Part shown: positions 46,353 through 57,540 of the stretch, piece by piece | How positions within the stretch are numbered: the stretch's first letter is position 1 | How the letters are laid out: each line of letters starts with the position of its first letter | From: Chamaea fasciata | Lineage: Eukaryota; Chordata; Aves; Passeriformes; Sylviidae | Assembly: GCA_029207755.1 (NCBI GenBank) | Contig: JARCOQ010000235.1 | Span: forward strand, 1 to 64,000 | Direction: 5' to 3' | Length of the DNA: 64,000 nucleotides | The notes under the pieces: model-generated | The model's database searches: none | What the model saw: the letters and a program-made list of their open reading frames with translations, nothing else | What the model was told of the DNA's origin: nothing | Program-made: the position numbers and the translations under genes

Positions 46353-48867
46353 GCCCTGGCTGTCCCTGGGGGTCCCTGGCTGTCCCCTAGGTGTCCCTGG
46401 GGTGCCCTGGCTGTCCCCTAGGTGTCCTTGGGGTGCCTTGCTGTCCCCAAGGCGTCCCTGGGGTGCCCTGGCTGTCCCCTAGGTGTCCCTGGGGGTGCCC
46501 TGGCTGTCCCTGGGGGTCCCTGGCTGTCCCATAGGTGTCCCTAGGGGTGCCTTGTCTGTCCCTGGGAGGGCCCTGGGGGTACCCTGGTGTCCCTGGGAGG
46601 GCCCTGGCTGTCCCCTAAGTGTCCCTGGGGGTGCTCTGGTGTCCCTGGGGATGCCCTGGCTGTCCCTTAGGTCTCCCTGGGGGTGCCCTGCCTTTCCCTT
46701 GGGGGGCCCTGGCTGTCCCAGGGACACCCTGGCTGTCCCCTAGGTGTCCCTGGGTGTGCCTTGTCTGTCCTTGGGGGTGCCTTGTCTGTCCCTGGGGGGG
46801 CCGTGGCTGTCCCCTAGGTGACCCTGGGGGTTCCCTGGGTGTCCCTGTGGGGGCCCTGACTGTCCCTGGGGTGCCTTGCTGTCCCCTAGGTATCCCTAGG
46901 GTGCCCTGGCTGTCCCCTAGGTGTCCCTGGGGGTACTCTGGCTGTCCCCTAGGTGTCCCTGGGGGTGCCCTGGCTGTCCCTGAGGGTGCCGAGGCTGTCC
47001 CCTAGTTGTCCCTGGGGGTTCCCTGGGTGTCCCTGTGGGGGCTCTGGCTGTCCCTGGGGTACCCTGGCTGTTCCATAGGTGTCACTGGGGGTGCTCTGGA
47101 GTCACTGGGGTGCCCTGGCTGTCCCTTAGGTCTCCCTGGGGGTGCCCCGGCTGTCCCTTGGGGGGCCCTGGCTGTCCCTGGGGGGCCCTGGCTATACCCT
47201 AGGTGTCCCTGGGGGTGCCCTGGCTGTACCCTACGTGTCTCTGGGGGTGCCTTGTCTGTCCCTTGGGGGGCCCTGGCTGTCCCTGGGGGTGCTCTGGCTG
47301 TCCTTTAGGTGTCCCTGGGGGTACCCTGGCTGTCCCCTAGGTGTCCCTGGGGGTGCCCTGGGTGTCCCTGTCGGGGCCCTGGCTGTCCCCTAGGTGTCCC
47401 TGGGGGTGCCCTGGCTGTCCCTGGGGGGGCCGTGGCTGTCCCCTCGGTGTCCCTGGGGGTTCCCTGGGTGTCCCATCGGGGGCCCTGGCTGTCCCCTAGG
47501 TGTCCCTGTGGGGGCCCTGGCTGACCCTGGGGTGCCCTGGCTGTCCCTTAGGTCTCCCTGGGGGTGCCCTGGCTGTCCCTTGGGGGGCCCTGGCTGTCCC
47601 CTAGGTGTCCCAGGGCTGCCCTGGCTGTCCCTTAGGTGTCCCTGGGGGTGCCCTGGCTGTCCCCTAGGTGTCCCTGGGGGTGTGCTGGCTGTCCCTTGGG
47701 GCGCCGTAGCTGTCCACTTGGTGTCCCTGGGGGTGCCCTGGCTGTACCCTACGTGTCCCTGGGGGTGCCTTGTTTGTCCCTTGGGGGGCCCTGGCTGTCC
47801 CTGGGGGTGCCCTGGCTGTCCTTTAGGTGTCCCTGGGGGTGCCCTGGCTGTCCCCTAGGTGTCCCTGGGGGTGCCCTGGGTGTCCCCTAGGTGTCCCTGG
47901 GGGTGCCCTGGGTGTCCCTGTCGGGGCCCTGGCTGTCCCCTCGGTGTCCCTGGGGGTTCCCTGGCTGTCCCTGGGGGGGCCGTGGCTGTCCCCTCGGTGT
48001 CCCTGGGGGTTCCCTGGGTGTCCCATCGGGGGCCCTGGCTGTCCCCTAGGTGTCCCTGTGGGGGCCCTGGCTGACCCTGGGGTGCCCTGGCTGTCCCCTA
48101 GGTGTCCCAGGGCTGCCCTGACTGTCCCCTAGGTGTTCCTCGGGGTGCCCTGGCTGTCCCTGGGGTGCCCTTGCTGTCCCCTAAGTGTCTTTGGGGCTGC
48201 CCTGGCTGTCCCCTACGTGTCCCTGGGGGTGCCCTGGCTGTCCCTTAGGTGTCCCTGGGGATGCCCTGGCTGTCCCTGGGGTGCCCTTGCTGTCCCCTAG
48301 GTGTCTCTGGGAGTGCCCTGGCTGTCCCTCAGAGTTCCCTGGGGATGCCCTGGCTGTCCCCAAGTGTCCCTGAGGGTGCCCTGGCTGTCCCTGGGGCACC
48401 CTGGCTATCCCCTAGGTGTCCCTTGGTGTGCCCTGGGTGTCCCTGGGGGTGCCCTGGCTGTCCCTTATGTGTTTCTGGGGGTGCTCAGGCTGTCCACTCG
48501 CTGTCCCTGGGGGTGCCCTGGCTGTCCCCTAGGTGTCCCTGGGGGGGGCCTGACTGTCCCTGGGATGCCCTGGCTGTCTCATAGGTGTCCCTGGGGGTGC
48601 TCTGGTGTCACTGGGATGCCCTGGCTGTCCTCTGGGGGGCCCTGGCTGTATCTGGGGGTGCCCTGGCTGTCCCCTAGGTGTCCGTGGGGGTGCCCTGGGT
48701 GTTTCTGGGGGTCCCCTGGCTGTCCCATAGGTGTCCCTGGGGATGCCCTGGCTGACCCCTAGGTGTCACTGGGGGTGCCATGGCTGTCCCTTAGGTGTCC
48801 CTGGGGGTGCCCTGGCTGTCCCTTAGGTGTCTCTGGGGTGCCCTGGCTGTCCCCTAGGTGTCCCTGC
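46353..48867 (+). repeat. ~32-bp minisatellite, array 4
   Basis: Longest array (2.5 kb). Contains an internal duplication of several hundred bases: 47,400-47,600 and 47,940-48,100 share GGGTTCCCTGGGTGTCCCAT and following units. Confidence 0.95.
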
Positions 48868-50073
48868 CTCGCCCGGATCCTCGACTCCGCCTCTGGCGCC
48901 ATGGTGACACCCCTCCCAGTCTGGACCAGTGTGGCCACACCCCCTCCCCTGGGGCCAATAGACCCATCCCAGTATAGACCAGTAAGGCACCTTGTGCCCA
49001 CCATCGACCCCCACACACCTGCCAGTTCATCCCAGTCCACTCCCCGTCCATCCCAGTTCTCTCTGATCACCCTCCCAGTGCTCCCAGTCCATCCCAGTCC
49101 CGCAGGTGCTGGTGCTTGTGGCTTGATCAGCTGGTGCCTGTCTGCAACGTGGAGCGGGTCAAATGAGGCCTCAGGGGGAGGGGGGGGGCGGATTTTGGGG
49201 GGATCCTGGGGGTCCCGAGTTGTCCTGGAGGGGTTTGGGGGGTTTTGGGGGGCCTGGGGGGAGTCCTGGGGGCTGCTTTGGGTGTTTTTGGGGGATCTTC
49301 GGGAGGTTTGGGCGGCCCATTTGAGGCATCAAAGGAACCTGAGGAGGGTTTTGCGGGCTCCTGGAGGTCGGGGGGGGCCCTGGGGGTGGTTTGGGGGGCA
49401 CTGGGGGGTTCCAGCCCGTGTCCCCCCCCGGTTTTTGACCCCCCCCCCCCGAGCTGTTTCGGTCTCATCGACGCCCTCCTGAAGCCCAAGGGGGGGTGGG
49501 CGCTGGGCCCCCCCCCGCTGCCCCCTCCCCCTGCCACCCCCGCGACGCCCTGCAGGTGAGGGACCCCCAAAAACCCCTCCCCAGACCCCAAATTCACCCC
49601 TGGGTCCCCAAAAAACCCCCAAAACCTCTCCCCGGACCCCAAATTCACCCCTGAGGCCCCAAAAAACCCCCAAACCCCTCCCCATGAACCCCAAATCCAC
49701 CCCTGGGACCCCCCAAAACCTCCCCAGGACCCCAGATCCACCCCGGGACCCCCAAATCCATCCCTTGGACCCCCAAAAACCCCCAAATCCATCCCTGGGA
49801 CCCCCCAAAACCTCCCTCCAAACCCCAAATTCACCCCTCGGACCTCCAGAATCCTTCCACAGGACCCCTCAGGGGTGGTTCCCCACGAAAAAGGGCGGGA
49901 AACGTGAGGGGAGAAAAAGGGCGGGATCAAGTGGAGGGGATCAATGGAATTTTGGGGGGGGTCAGCGACGCTGAGGGAAGATCAATGGAATATTGGGGGG
50001 GCATCAATGACATTGGGGGGGGTCAGTGACACTCGGGTGGGGATCAATGATGCTGTGGGGGGGCCGATATCAG
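48868..50073 (+). repeat. Complex block 4
   Basis: Same order of elements, donor GCAG|GTGAGGG at 49,556, one GGGAAACGTGAGGGG repeat. It ends at GCCGATATCAG, where the sequence switches to a CpG island instead of another minisatellite array; the terminal CGCAACGCAGGCGGCCG element is absent. Confidence 0.9.
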
Positions 50074-50439
50074 AGGTTATCAGAGGAAATCGCCGCCGCC
50101 GTCCTCCCGTGCCCAGAGCCCCGCCAGGACTCCAGCGCAGCTCCGGCTGCAGGCGGAGCAGGAGCGGCTCCTGCCGCCCGCAGCGATCCCGGTCCCGATC
50201 CCGACCGCAACGCCAGCCCGGTCCTCAGGCCCCGAGACCCACAGCCCGCCCGCCGAGGGGGGGCCGCACCGCTCGGGAGCCGCAGCCGACACTGACAGGA
50301 CCCGAACCAGAACGGCCGGTCCCATTTCCGGCCCCGCCTGGCTCCGCGCAGGGCCGCGAGCAACCTCGGCTCGGCTCAGCTGTGAGGGGCGGGGCGGGGC
50401 CGCGGGCGATGGTCCCGCCCCCATCCCGGGCAGCGCGGG

Positions 50440-50797
50440 GCGCCGGGGCGGGCTCGGGGCGGAGGCGGGGCGGGCTCGGGGCGGAGTCGGGGTGGAGCCG
50501 GGGCGGGCTCGGGGCGGAGCCGGGGCGGGCTCGGGACAGAGCCGGGGCGGGCTTTGGGCGGAGCCGGGGCGGAGCCGGGGCGGGCTTTGGGCGGAGCCGG
50601 GGCGGGCTCGGGGCGGAGCCGGGGCGGGCTCGGGGCGGAGCAGGGGCGGAGCCGGGGCGGGCTCTGGGCGGAGCCGGGGCGGGCTCGGGGCGGAGCCGGG
50701 GCGGGCTCGGGGCGGAGCCGGGGCGGGCTCGGGGTGGAGCAGGGGCGGAGCCGGGGCGGGGTCGGGGCGGAGCCGGGGCGGAGCCGGGGCTCTGTGA
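50440..50797. repeat. ~22-bp GC-rich minisatellite
   Basis: Units of the GGAGCCGGGGCGGGCTCGGG type, each containing a GGGGCGGG Sp1-like box, with length variants lacking part of the unit. Confidence 0.92.
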
Positions 50798-50952
50798 GGC
50801 GGGGCCCGGAGGCAGCCGGGGCCGGGCAGTACCGGGGGCGCGGCTTCAGGGGCGCGGGGCGGGTCCCAAGTGCACGGCGCCGGGACCCCACCGGGGCGTT
50901 CCACACCGAGCCCATAGAGCAGCAGCTACTTCCGCCACCCTTTTGAATCCCC

Positions 50953-50995
50953 GCGATTGGCGGGCTCGCTGAGGCATCGGCAGTGCTGATTGGAC
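50953..50995 (+). promoter_or_regulatory. Paired inverted CCAAT boxes
   Basis: GCGATTGGCGGG (ATTGG from 50,956) and GCTGATTGGACAGC (ATTGG from 50,989), 33 bp apart, as in many NF-Y-dependent promoters. Transcription to the right is inferred from the donor at 51,298. Confidence 0.5.
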
Positions 50996-51009
50996 AGCGG
51001 GCCCTGGGA

Positions 51010-51297
51010 ACCGCCCCCGCCCCCCGGCCCGCGCTGAGGGCCCGGGGCCTCCGCCCTCAGACCGGCTCCGGCTCCAACCCGGCCCGGGCTCTGCTCCGGT
51101 CCCCCCGGCCCGCCCTGAGGGCCCGGGGGCTCTGCCCCGAGACCGGCCTCGCCCCTCCCCGCCTCGCCTCGTAGTAGATTTCTGTTTGGTTTGTGGGAAG
51201 AAACAGTTGTGAGAAGTGAGATTTGTGCTGGAGAGCTGCTGCTGGGAAGAAAGGATGGAGTAAATCTGCTCCGAGGATGTGTGATGAAGAATTCAGG
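51010..51297 (+). other. Candidate non-coding first exon
   Basis: Lies just downstream of the CCAAT boxes and ends AATTCAGG|GTAAGG, a good donor (GT at 51,298). Its left edge is not defined. No convincing coding frame. Confidence 0.35.
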
Positions 51298-51599
51298 GTA
51301 AGGGTTGGGCAATATTTATAAACTGTCTCCATATTTCCCTGTATCTCTGGGTGTTTGGATTTAGCCTGGGATTGTCAGCTAAGTTATAAACAAACCAACC
51401 CGGCTACTGAACTCCCAATGAACGTTTGGAACCCTTGCACAGAAAGACAAGTTAGCAACGATTCCAAAGGAAAAATTGTAAATGGAGGGTAACGATTGCG
51501 GGGGGATTTCCTTGGGGATTATGACCCTCACACATACGGAATTTAGGAGGTGGAATCCCAGTTTCAGCCTTGGGCACGTGCAGGAGAAGAGGGGTCGTT

Positions 51600-53075
51600 A
51601 TCCCTATCAAGGAAAGCCCGGTGCCCCAGCGCGTCAGGTGCGGACAACGAATTCTCCGGGGATGAGCACAAGTCCCCTCTTCCCCTGCCCCGACACTCGG
51701 ACTGGCAGCAGCTGCAGGTGAGAGCTGTCACAGGATGGTGAGGGGACAGAGCAGCCCCAGGTGTGACCGTCAGGATGAGGAGGGCAGCAGAGCCGCCACA
51801 AGTGTAAGCTGTAAAGGATAATGAGGGGCCGGTTCTAGCCGGGGGCGGTTTAATAGAGGAGCCCGAGTTCACTTTGGCATCGGGCCGTGAGGAGCTCAGC
51901 GTGGTTTCTGCGGTGGTGGGAAAGCTTCTTACAGCGCCTGCAGGAGCACGTGGGTGTGGGGGGTTTCTTTGTGCCGGACAGCAGTAGCAGGTAAGCCAGC
52001 ATGGGTTTGTAGGGGATATTTTTTTTTTCTTTGCAGCTTTGTCTTACTAATTTCTCTGTGGTGCTCCCAGGAAATAAAAGGAGTTATGGAGAGAAAAGGA
52101 GTTCAAATTCAGTGAAGAAACTCTTCTTCTGTGGTTGTCAGTATTCAAACTGAAGAAAACTTTCCACCTGGATTTTTAATGAGTTGTGGTATTTCTATGT
52201 GGTTTTTATTAAGTATTATGCTCTTGGGTGGCGTGTAGTGTTTTGTCTGATTTTTGATGTTATGTGTAATTTGGTTTTTGAGTGAGGATAACTTTGTTGG
52301 AGGGGTTGTTTGTATTTGAGGTAGAATTAATTTAAGTAGCTTTTTTTGCTAGACTTCTGATACGTGGTATTGGGGTTTTGTGTGTGATATGTAGGGATTC
52401 AAGTTGGGTAGGGCTATTTTTTCTGTTTAGTGGCTTTGAATGATTTATTGTGTAGCTTTATCTTGTTTGTAGATGGTGTATGGTGAGAGATATGGTTTCT
52501 TTTTCGTGTTAGGTTTTGTAGTTTACATGTCGGTCAGAGTATTTTTGAACTGAGTTTTGTTGAATTGTTTTTGGTGAGATACAGTGTTTTTTGAGGGTGT
52601 GTTTTCTAAGGTTTACAATGGTGTAATTGGCTGTAGTGTGAGATGTAAAGGAGGTTTTTATTTATTTGGTGGTGGTTTTTATTATGGTGAGTGTGTAGTA
52701 TTTGTTTTGATGGGTTTGGGGTAGTGTGATGTAGCTAATTTATTAGGGTTTTCTAATATTTATAATTCAATTATTGTTTATTGTATTACAGGGATTTATT
52801 TATTTAGCTTGTTTGGTTTTAGTGTGTGTTCTATAATTATGGAAAATTTGGGAGATGCTGTTTATAGTTGAATGGATCTTTTAGTTTTAGGATTGAGGGG
52901 GTTGCAGGTATATATTTTGAAGGTTTTTTGAGGGGATTGGACATGGGGGTTATTTTTATTATATTTGGTAGTTGGACTTATAGTAATAAGAGTTGGCTTT
53001 TTTTGCTGCATTATTTTTTGTTTTTTTCTTTTCTAGTATTCATGTATTTGTGTGGTCAGGGTAGTGGTGTTTCTG
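51600..53075 (+). repeat. Segmental duplication B, copy 1
   Basis: Matches 60,000-61,500 in the same orientation: AAAGCCCGGTGCCCCAG, CTGGCAGCAGCTGCAGGTG, GTAAAGGATAATGAGGGGC, GGTTTACAATGGTG, GGCTGTAGTGTGAG. From 52,150 on the plus strand is T/G-rich and very C-poor. No protein family is recognised in it. Confidence 0.85.
51935..51990 (+). other. Candidate exon in duplication B, copy 1
   Basis: Acceptor AAGCTTCTTACAG and donor GCAGTAGCAG|GTAAGCC. Both sites are conserved in the second copy (60,306-60,386), whereas the interior differs in length, which favours use as splice sites over coding function. Confidence 0.4.
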
Positions 53076-53206
53076 GTGCAGCTGTAAGCCTCCATTATTG
53101 TTTGTGTGTTTTAGGTGGTCCACTGGTATTACAGGGAGACCCCCTCACTGACCGGCCAACAGATCTGCTGAGATTGTACATCAGCATTTGGTTTTCTCTA
53201 TGGTAC

Positions 53207-53290
53207 CTGACTAAGAGACAGCAGTCTGGTGACAGCAAGGAATTCCCAGAGGTGGAGCTGGATCTCAGCAGTCAAGCTGACGTGGGCAAG
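53207..53290 (+). other. Candidate coding exon, multicopy family of unknown function
   Basis: Reads LTKRQQSGDSKEFPEVELD then LSSQADVGK and ends at GGCAAG|GTGAGCAGTG. The first part recurs at 54,778 and 56,471, the second at 55,929, so this copy joins two pieces that are separate exons elsewhere. Its acceptor position here reads TATGGTAC and looks mutated. No known family recognised. Confidence 0.4.
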
Positions 53291-53534
53291 GTGAGCAGTG
53301 ACTGGTGGACAGAAGCAGTTGCTATTGTTCAAGTCTCACTTGCTGGTGCAACTCTAAGCATTCACTGTTCTTTTTTTTTTTTACTTTAGGTTGTCCCCTT
53401 GCCAGATGTGCTGGCCCCAGAGGCCAGATGGGTGCAGCATTAAGGTATACTTGTGGCATGCTTCAGTCAGACTGGGGAGGTTGCTGTTTCACAGTAACTC
53501 AGCATGATTTTTTGCTTCTTTTGTTTCTTTGCAG

Positions 53535-53577
53535 GTGCCACTGCTGTCCCAGGCGTGCTAAGGAATAGAGAGAGCCG
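53535..53577 (+). other. Small candidate exon
   Basis: TTTGTTTCTTTGCAG before 53,535 and GAGCCG|GTGAGTT after 53,577. 43 bp, no recognisable coding content. Confidence 0.25.
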
Positions 53578-54627
53578 GTGAGTTGCCCTTTAGGCAGGGT
53601 GACCCATAGGTGAGCGATGTGCTCAGCATTTACTTTTTCCTTTTGCTGGGTCCACTCCTGTCAGCCTCTGGAGCGGAGTGAAGATCTGAGGGGGAGCTGG
53701 GGCAGCGGTGCAGAGGAGCCCTGGGGATTACTCTTCTGGAGGGGGATAGTCACATTTCCTGTTTTGTGATCCTAGGTAGCGCGAGGAGGTGCGGAGACAA
53801 AGTCTGGATATGGCAGCCCCAAAGCGGATGCTGAGAACACGTCGACGTCTGCGGTGCCGACATGTTCATTTCTGTCGAGGACGGACGTTCCACTCGTGTT
53901 CCAAAAGCTAAGTGTTGGGGCTGGTGGTCAGGAGAAGGGAAAAAACCTTTTCAGTCCCGGGAGGTGATTTAAAGTTACCTTAGAAGAGAAGGCCCTAGTG
54001 GGGTGGTCCCTTCAAAAGTAAAGGGTGAGGGTTTCTCCTCAGCATCACCAGAGCCTTTGCTGGGCGGGGCAGTTCTGACCCATCTCCATGTTCTAGGGAG
54101 CTTCACATTATTGGCCTTCTTTTAGAGTCCACAGGGTTAGGCTGCAGCAGGGGATTCCTGGCCCAGGAGTGTCCTGATTAGGAGCAATGCCAGTTGCAAG
54201 GCGTAGGGTTAGTAGGGTTCAGCAGGGGGAGTTTACAGTGGCACACAGAGGCTGAAGGAGGGCTTGAGAAGTAAAGGACTCGAGGTCTAGAGAACACACA
54301 GTGAAAATCGGGGGTACAGCCTAGGATACAAGTCAGAGTACAGGCATCCCGGCCCTCACAGCGCTGCTGCCAACACCGTTTCCCTGAGAGCAGGTGCCGG
54401 CAGCAATCCTAACGCAAGACAAGGCCAGAAGTCCTGAGAGGTGCAGGCAGTAACCCTAAGCTAGGGCCAGGCAGGAAGTGACCGTGGTGGGGCAGAGTCC
54501 ACAGGGTTGAGGTTCACCGGGGATGTCCACCCTGCGTTCCTGTCCTGCTCTAACCGGGGATGCTCACAGCCCTAATGGAGGCCACGGTGGGTGGGCTCGG
54601 TGCCAGTAACGCCTCTAAGGCTTTGGC
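53578..54627. other. No gene seen
   Basis: About 1 kb of unremarkable sequence with no long open frame, no obvious repeat and no splice-site pair I would defend. Confidence 0.4.
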
Positions 54628-54777
54628 GCTGCGAGCGTCGGCCTCCGAGCTCAGCTGAAGCACGCACGGGGCCCGAGGACCCGGTGCTGCTTAAGAGACG
54701 GTGAGTAGCAGAGCTGCTGGTTTTTGGCTGATGTGCAGCTAAGATTATGCTTTGATATTTGGTTTTCTTTATTGTAG

Positions 54778-54876
54778 CTGACTATGAGACAGCAGCCCAG
54801 TGACAGGAGGAATTTCCCTGAAGGAGAGGCGGCCCTCTTTGGGGCCCAGCGTGGATTCACCTCCCCAGACGTCTGA
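54778..54876 (+). other. Candidate exon with stop (duplication C, copy 1)
   Basis: After TTTTCTTTATTGTAG it reads LTMRQQPSDRRNFPEGEAA and continues to a TGA at 54,874. Related to 53,207 and 56,471. Confidence 0.35.
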
Positions 54877-55928
54877 GAGATAAGTGGAGGGCTCGGAACT
54901 AGGGAGGGGATGAAAGTGGGGTACCAGGGCAGGGATCACTGGGAGGGATTTTTTGAGTCGGGTTTGGAGCTGGGGATGTCCCAGATGTGACCCCTTAGGC
55001 TACATGAAGGGAAAGTCTCATTTTTCATGTCAGTGCTGAGGTGTGCAGGGCAGAGCAGTCCTGGTGTGTGTTGTGTCACTTGTCTCTTGTGCACTCTGTC
55101 TGTTTGGTGTCTTGTCTTTTCCTTTAGTCCTTTCAGGGGCCTGTCAAAACCCCTGGCATCAGTCTTAGCATTTCTGATCTCTGTGCTCCTCAGCCAGGTG
55201 CCTTTGTCTCAGCTGCTCGGACACTCATCAGAATCCATCTCTCTTCGCAAGCATCCAGTCCGATGCCTTTTCAGGTCTTGTTCTGAGCTGTACTGACAGC
55301 CGTGCACCGCCCTGATCCATTCCGGCGGGTTAGGTCTTGTGAGAATGCAAAGACAGGTGGAGGATTCTGACCGTAGGATTCTCGGGCATCCATCTCTGCG
55401 TCTCTTGGGATAAGTCATCCCGATGGCATCTTGTTCCTGCAGGGTTCTCTGAGCCTGGCCAGCTCACCTTCCATCTTACCTCGGTCATCTCATTCCGAGT
55501 TCTCTGGACCCTCAGGGTCATTCTTCTTGCCCAGAGTTTTCTGTCCCTGTTGCGTCCCCTCGTTTGTCCTGTGCTGTGTCACGGGTGTTGGTGTGTGTTT
55601 GGCCCGGAGCTGCTCTGCCTTGCTGCTCAGTCTGGGTGTAGGGGTACGAGGGTAATAGTCCTGGGGGCTTGAAATTTGTGATGTGGGGTGTGGTTAGACT
55701 GTAGAGGGTATTCCTAGATTGCCACAAGATGTGTGGAGCTGTCAAGGTATCCTGCAGCACTCTGACTTTTGTCCTGACTCTGTTTCAGATGCAGAGAGAT
55801 GAAATCTGTGGCAGAGCCCCCCAGTCTGGGTGAGGGGCTCCCCTGAGAAGGTCAGTCCCTGTTTCTGTTTGCAGGGGAGGTGTAAATGATGGCTGTGTTA
55901 CAGCTCTGTTCTTTGTCTTTATTTTTAG

Positions 55929-55970
55929 GTGGTGAAGCCGGATCTCAGCAGTCAAGCTGACGTGGGCGAG
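55929..55970 (+). other. Small in-phase candidate exon
   Basis: CTTTATTTTTAG, then 42 bases reading VVKPDLSSQADVGE, then GAG|GTGAGCAGTG. The 42-bp length keeps phase. The LSSQADVG piece and the donor are conserved at 53.25-53.29 kb. Confidence 0.4.
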
Positions 55971-56321
55971 GTGAGCAGTGACGGGTGGACAGAAGCCGTT
56001 GCTATTGTTCAAGCCTCACTCGCTGGTGCAACTCTAAGCCTCCGTTATTGTGCGTTTTAGGGAGTCCACTCGCAGGAGGCCGAGCTCCCCTCTCACCAAC
56101 GGGACGACAGACCCGCGTCACCTCACCCGTGAGCCCTCCGGGAGCATTCCAGGAGTCTGTGATGGAGCCTTGATCTTCTCCTTGTGAAGGCCCCATCCAG
56201 GTAGGCTTGGATAACGGCCGAGGAGTTGAGGTGAGTCAGGGAGGAGAAGGAGGAGGAGGGAGGGTCCCCTCAAGTTCCAGCGCTGCCACGTCACCTTGTC
56301 TGCTCTTTACCCAGGCAGACC

Positions 56322-57540
56322 CTGCGACGCCGGCGTTGGCCTCTGAGCGCAGCTGAAGCGCGGGGCCGAGGACACAGGCAAGCTTAGGAGACAGTGAGTA
56401 GCAGAATTGTCGGGGTTTGGGTGATGGGCTGCTAAGATCACGCATTCATGTTTGGTTTTCTTTGTTGTAGCTGACTAAGAGACAACAGCCCAGCGACAGC
56501 AGGAATTTTCCTGAGGCAGAGGCGGCCTTCTTTGGACCTGGCAGGGATTTGCCTCCCTGGATGCCTGAGAGATAAGTGGAGGGTGATGGCTCACAGAGGG
56601 GATGAAAGCAGGATGCCAGGGCAGGGATCACCGGGAGGGGTTTTTTAAGTCAGATTTGGAGTTGGGGGCACCAAGATGTGACCCCTTAGGCTACATGAAG
56701 GGAAAGTCTCATTTTTCATGTCAGTGCTGAGGTGTGCAGGGCAGAGCAGTCCTGGTGTGTGTTGTGTCACTTGTCTGTTGTGCACTCTGTCTGTTTGGTG
56801 TCTTGTCTTTTCCTTTAGTCCTTTCAGGGGCCTGTCAAAACCCCTGGCATCAGTCTTAGCATTTCTGATCTCTGTGCTCCTCAGCCGGGTGCCTTTGCCT
56901 CAGCTGCTCGGACACTCATCAGAATCCATCTCTCTTCACAAGCATCCAGTCCAATGCCTTTTCAGGACTTGTTCTGAGCTGTACTGACAGCCGTGCACCG
57001 CCCTGATCCATTCCGGCGGGTTAGGTCTTGTGAGAATGCAAAGACAGGTCAAGGATTCTGACCGTAGGATTCTCAGGCATCCATCTCTGTGTTTCTTGGG
57101 ATAAGTCATCCCGATGGCATCTTGTTCCTGCAGGGTTCTCTGAGCCTGGCCAGCTCACCTTCCGTCTCACCTCGGTCATCTCATTCCAAGTTCTCTGGAC
57201 CCTCAGGGTCATTCTTCTTGCCCAGAGTTTTCTGTCCCTGTTGCGTCCCCTCGTTTGTCCTGTGCTGTGTCACGGGTGTTGGTGTGTGTTTGGCCGGGAG
57301 CTGCTCTGCCTTGCTGCTCAGTCTGGGTGTAGGGGTACGAGGGTAATAGTGCCGGGGGCTTGAAATTTGTGATGTGGGGTGTGGTTAGACTGTAGAGGGT
57401 ATTCCTAGATTGCCACAAGATGTGTGGAGCTGTCAAGGTATCCTGCAGCACTCTGACTGTTGTCCTGACTTTGTTTCAGATGCAGAGGGATGAAATCCGT
57501 GGCAGAGCCCCCCATCCTGGGTGAGGGGCTCCCCTGAGAA
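56322..57540 (+). repeat. Tandem segmental duplication C, copy 2
   Basis: See copy 1. It ends where AGGGGCTCCCCTGAGAA diverges (GGTCAGTCC in copy 1, GATCGATCG here). Confidence 0.9.
56471..56575 (+). other. Candidate exon with stop (duplication C, copy 2)
   Basis: After TTTTCTTTGTTGTAG it reads LTKRQQPSDSRNFPEAEAA, then FFGPGRDLPPWMPER and TAA. The two copies differ in frame near the end, so a conserved C-terminus is not supported. Confidence 0.35.

Larger units (their letters stand above)
50074..51175. promoter_or_regulatory. CpG island
   Basis: CpG- and GC-rich, with many GGGGCGG (Sp1-type) boxes, a 22-bp GC minisatellite in the middle and two inverted CCAAT boxes near the right side. Open frames on both strands are composition effects. 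Confidence 0.75.
54628..56321 (+). repeat. Tandem segmental duplication C, copy 1 (~1.69 kb)
   Basis: The following ~1.2 kb (56,322-57,540) repeats it with few differences; matching points are 1,691-1,698 bp apart (CTCATTTTTCATGTCAGTGC at 55,018 and 56,709). Copy 1 additionally contains 55,850-56,321, including the LSSQADVGE exon piece that also occurs at 53.25 kb. An 89-codon frame (MSVLRCAGQSSPGVCC start, 55,027-55,296) is open in both copies, but the copies are too alike for that to show selection. Confidence 0.9.

Noticed and set aside
37477..48762. Repetitive frames such as CPLGVPGGALAVPW on plus and GTPRGQPGHPQGH on minus
   Set aside because: Products of the ~32-bp minisatellite. The unit length is not a multiple of three, so frames rotate and are all open by composition.
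37455..50073. CRISPR-like array
   Set aside because: Repeats are contiguous minisatellite units without unique spacers, in eukaryotic DNA.
50080..50972. Proline/alanine/arginine-rich frames in the CpG island (up to 342 codons)
   Set aside because: Open on both strands through a 22-bp GC minisatellite; stop codons are rare in such GC-rich DNA.
52868..53100. Cytochrome b-like peptide (GVIFI...YLCGQGSGVSGAAV) on plus, suggesting a mitochondrial insertion
   Set aside because: The peptide resemblance is weak, needs a gap, and the C-poor plus strand is opposite to the composition of a cytochrome b sense strand. Kept only as a question about origin.
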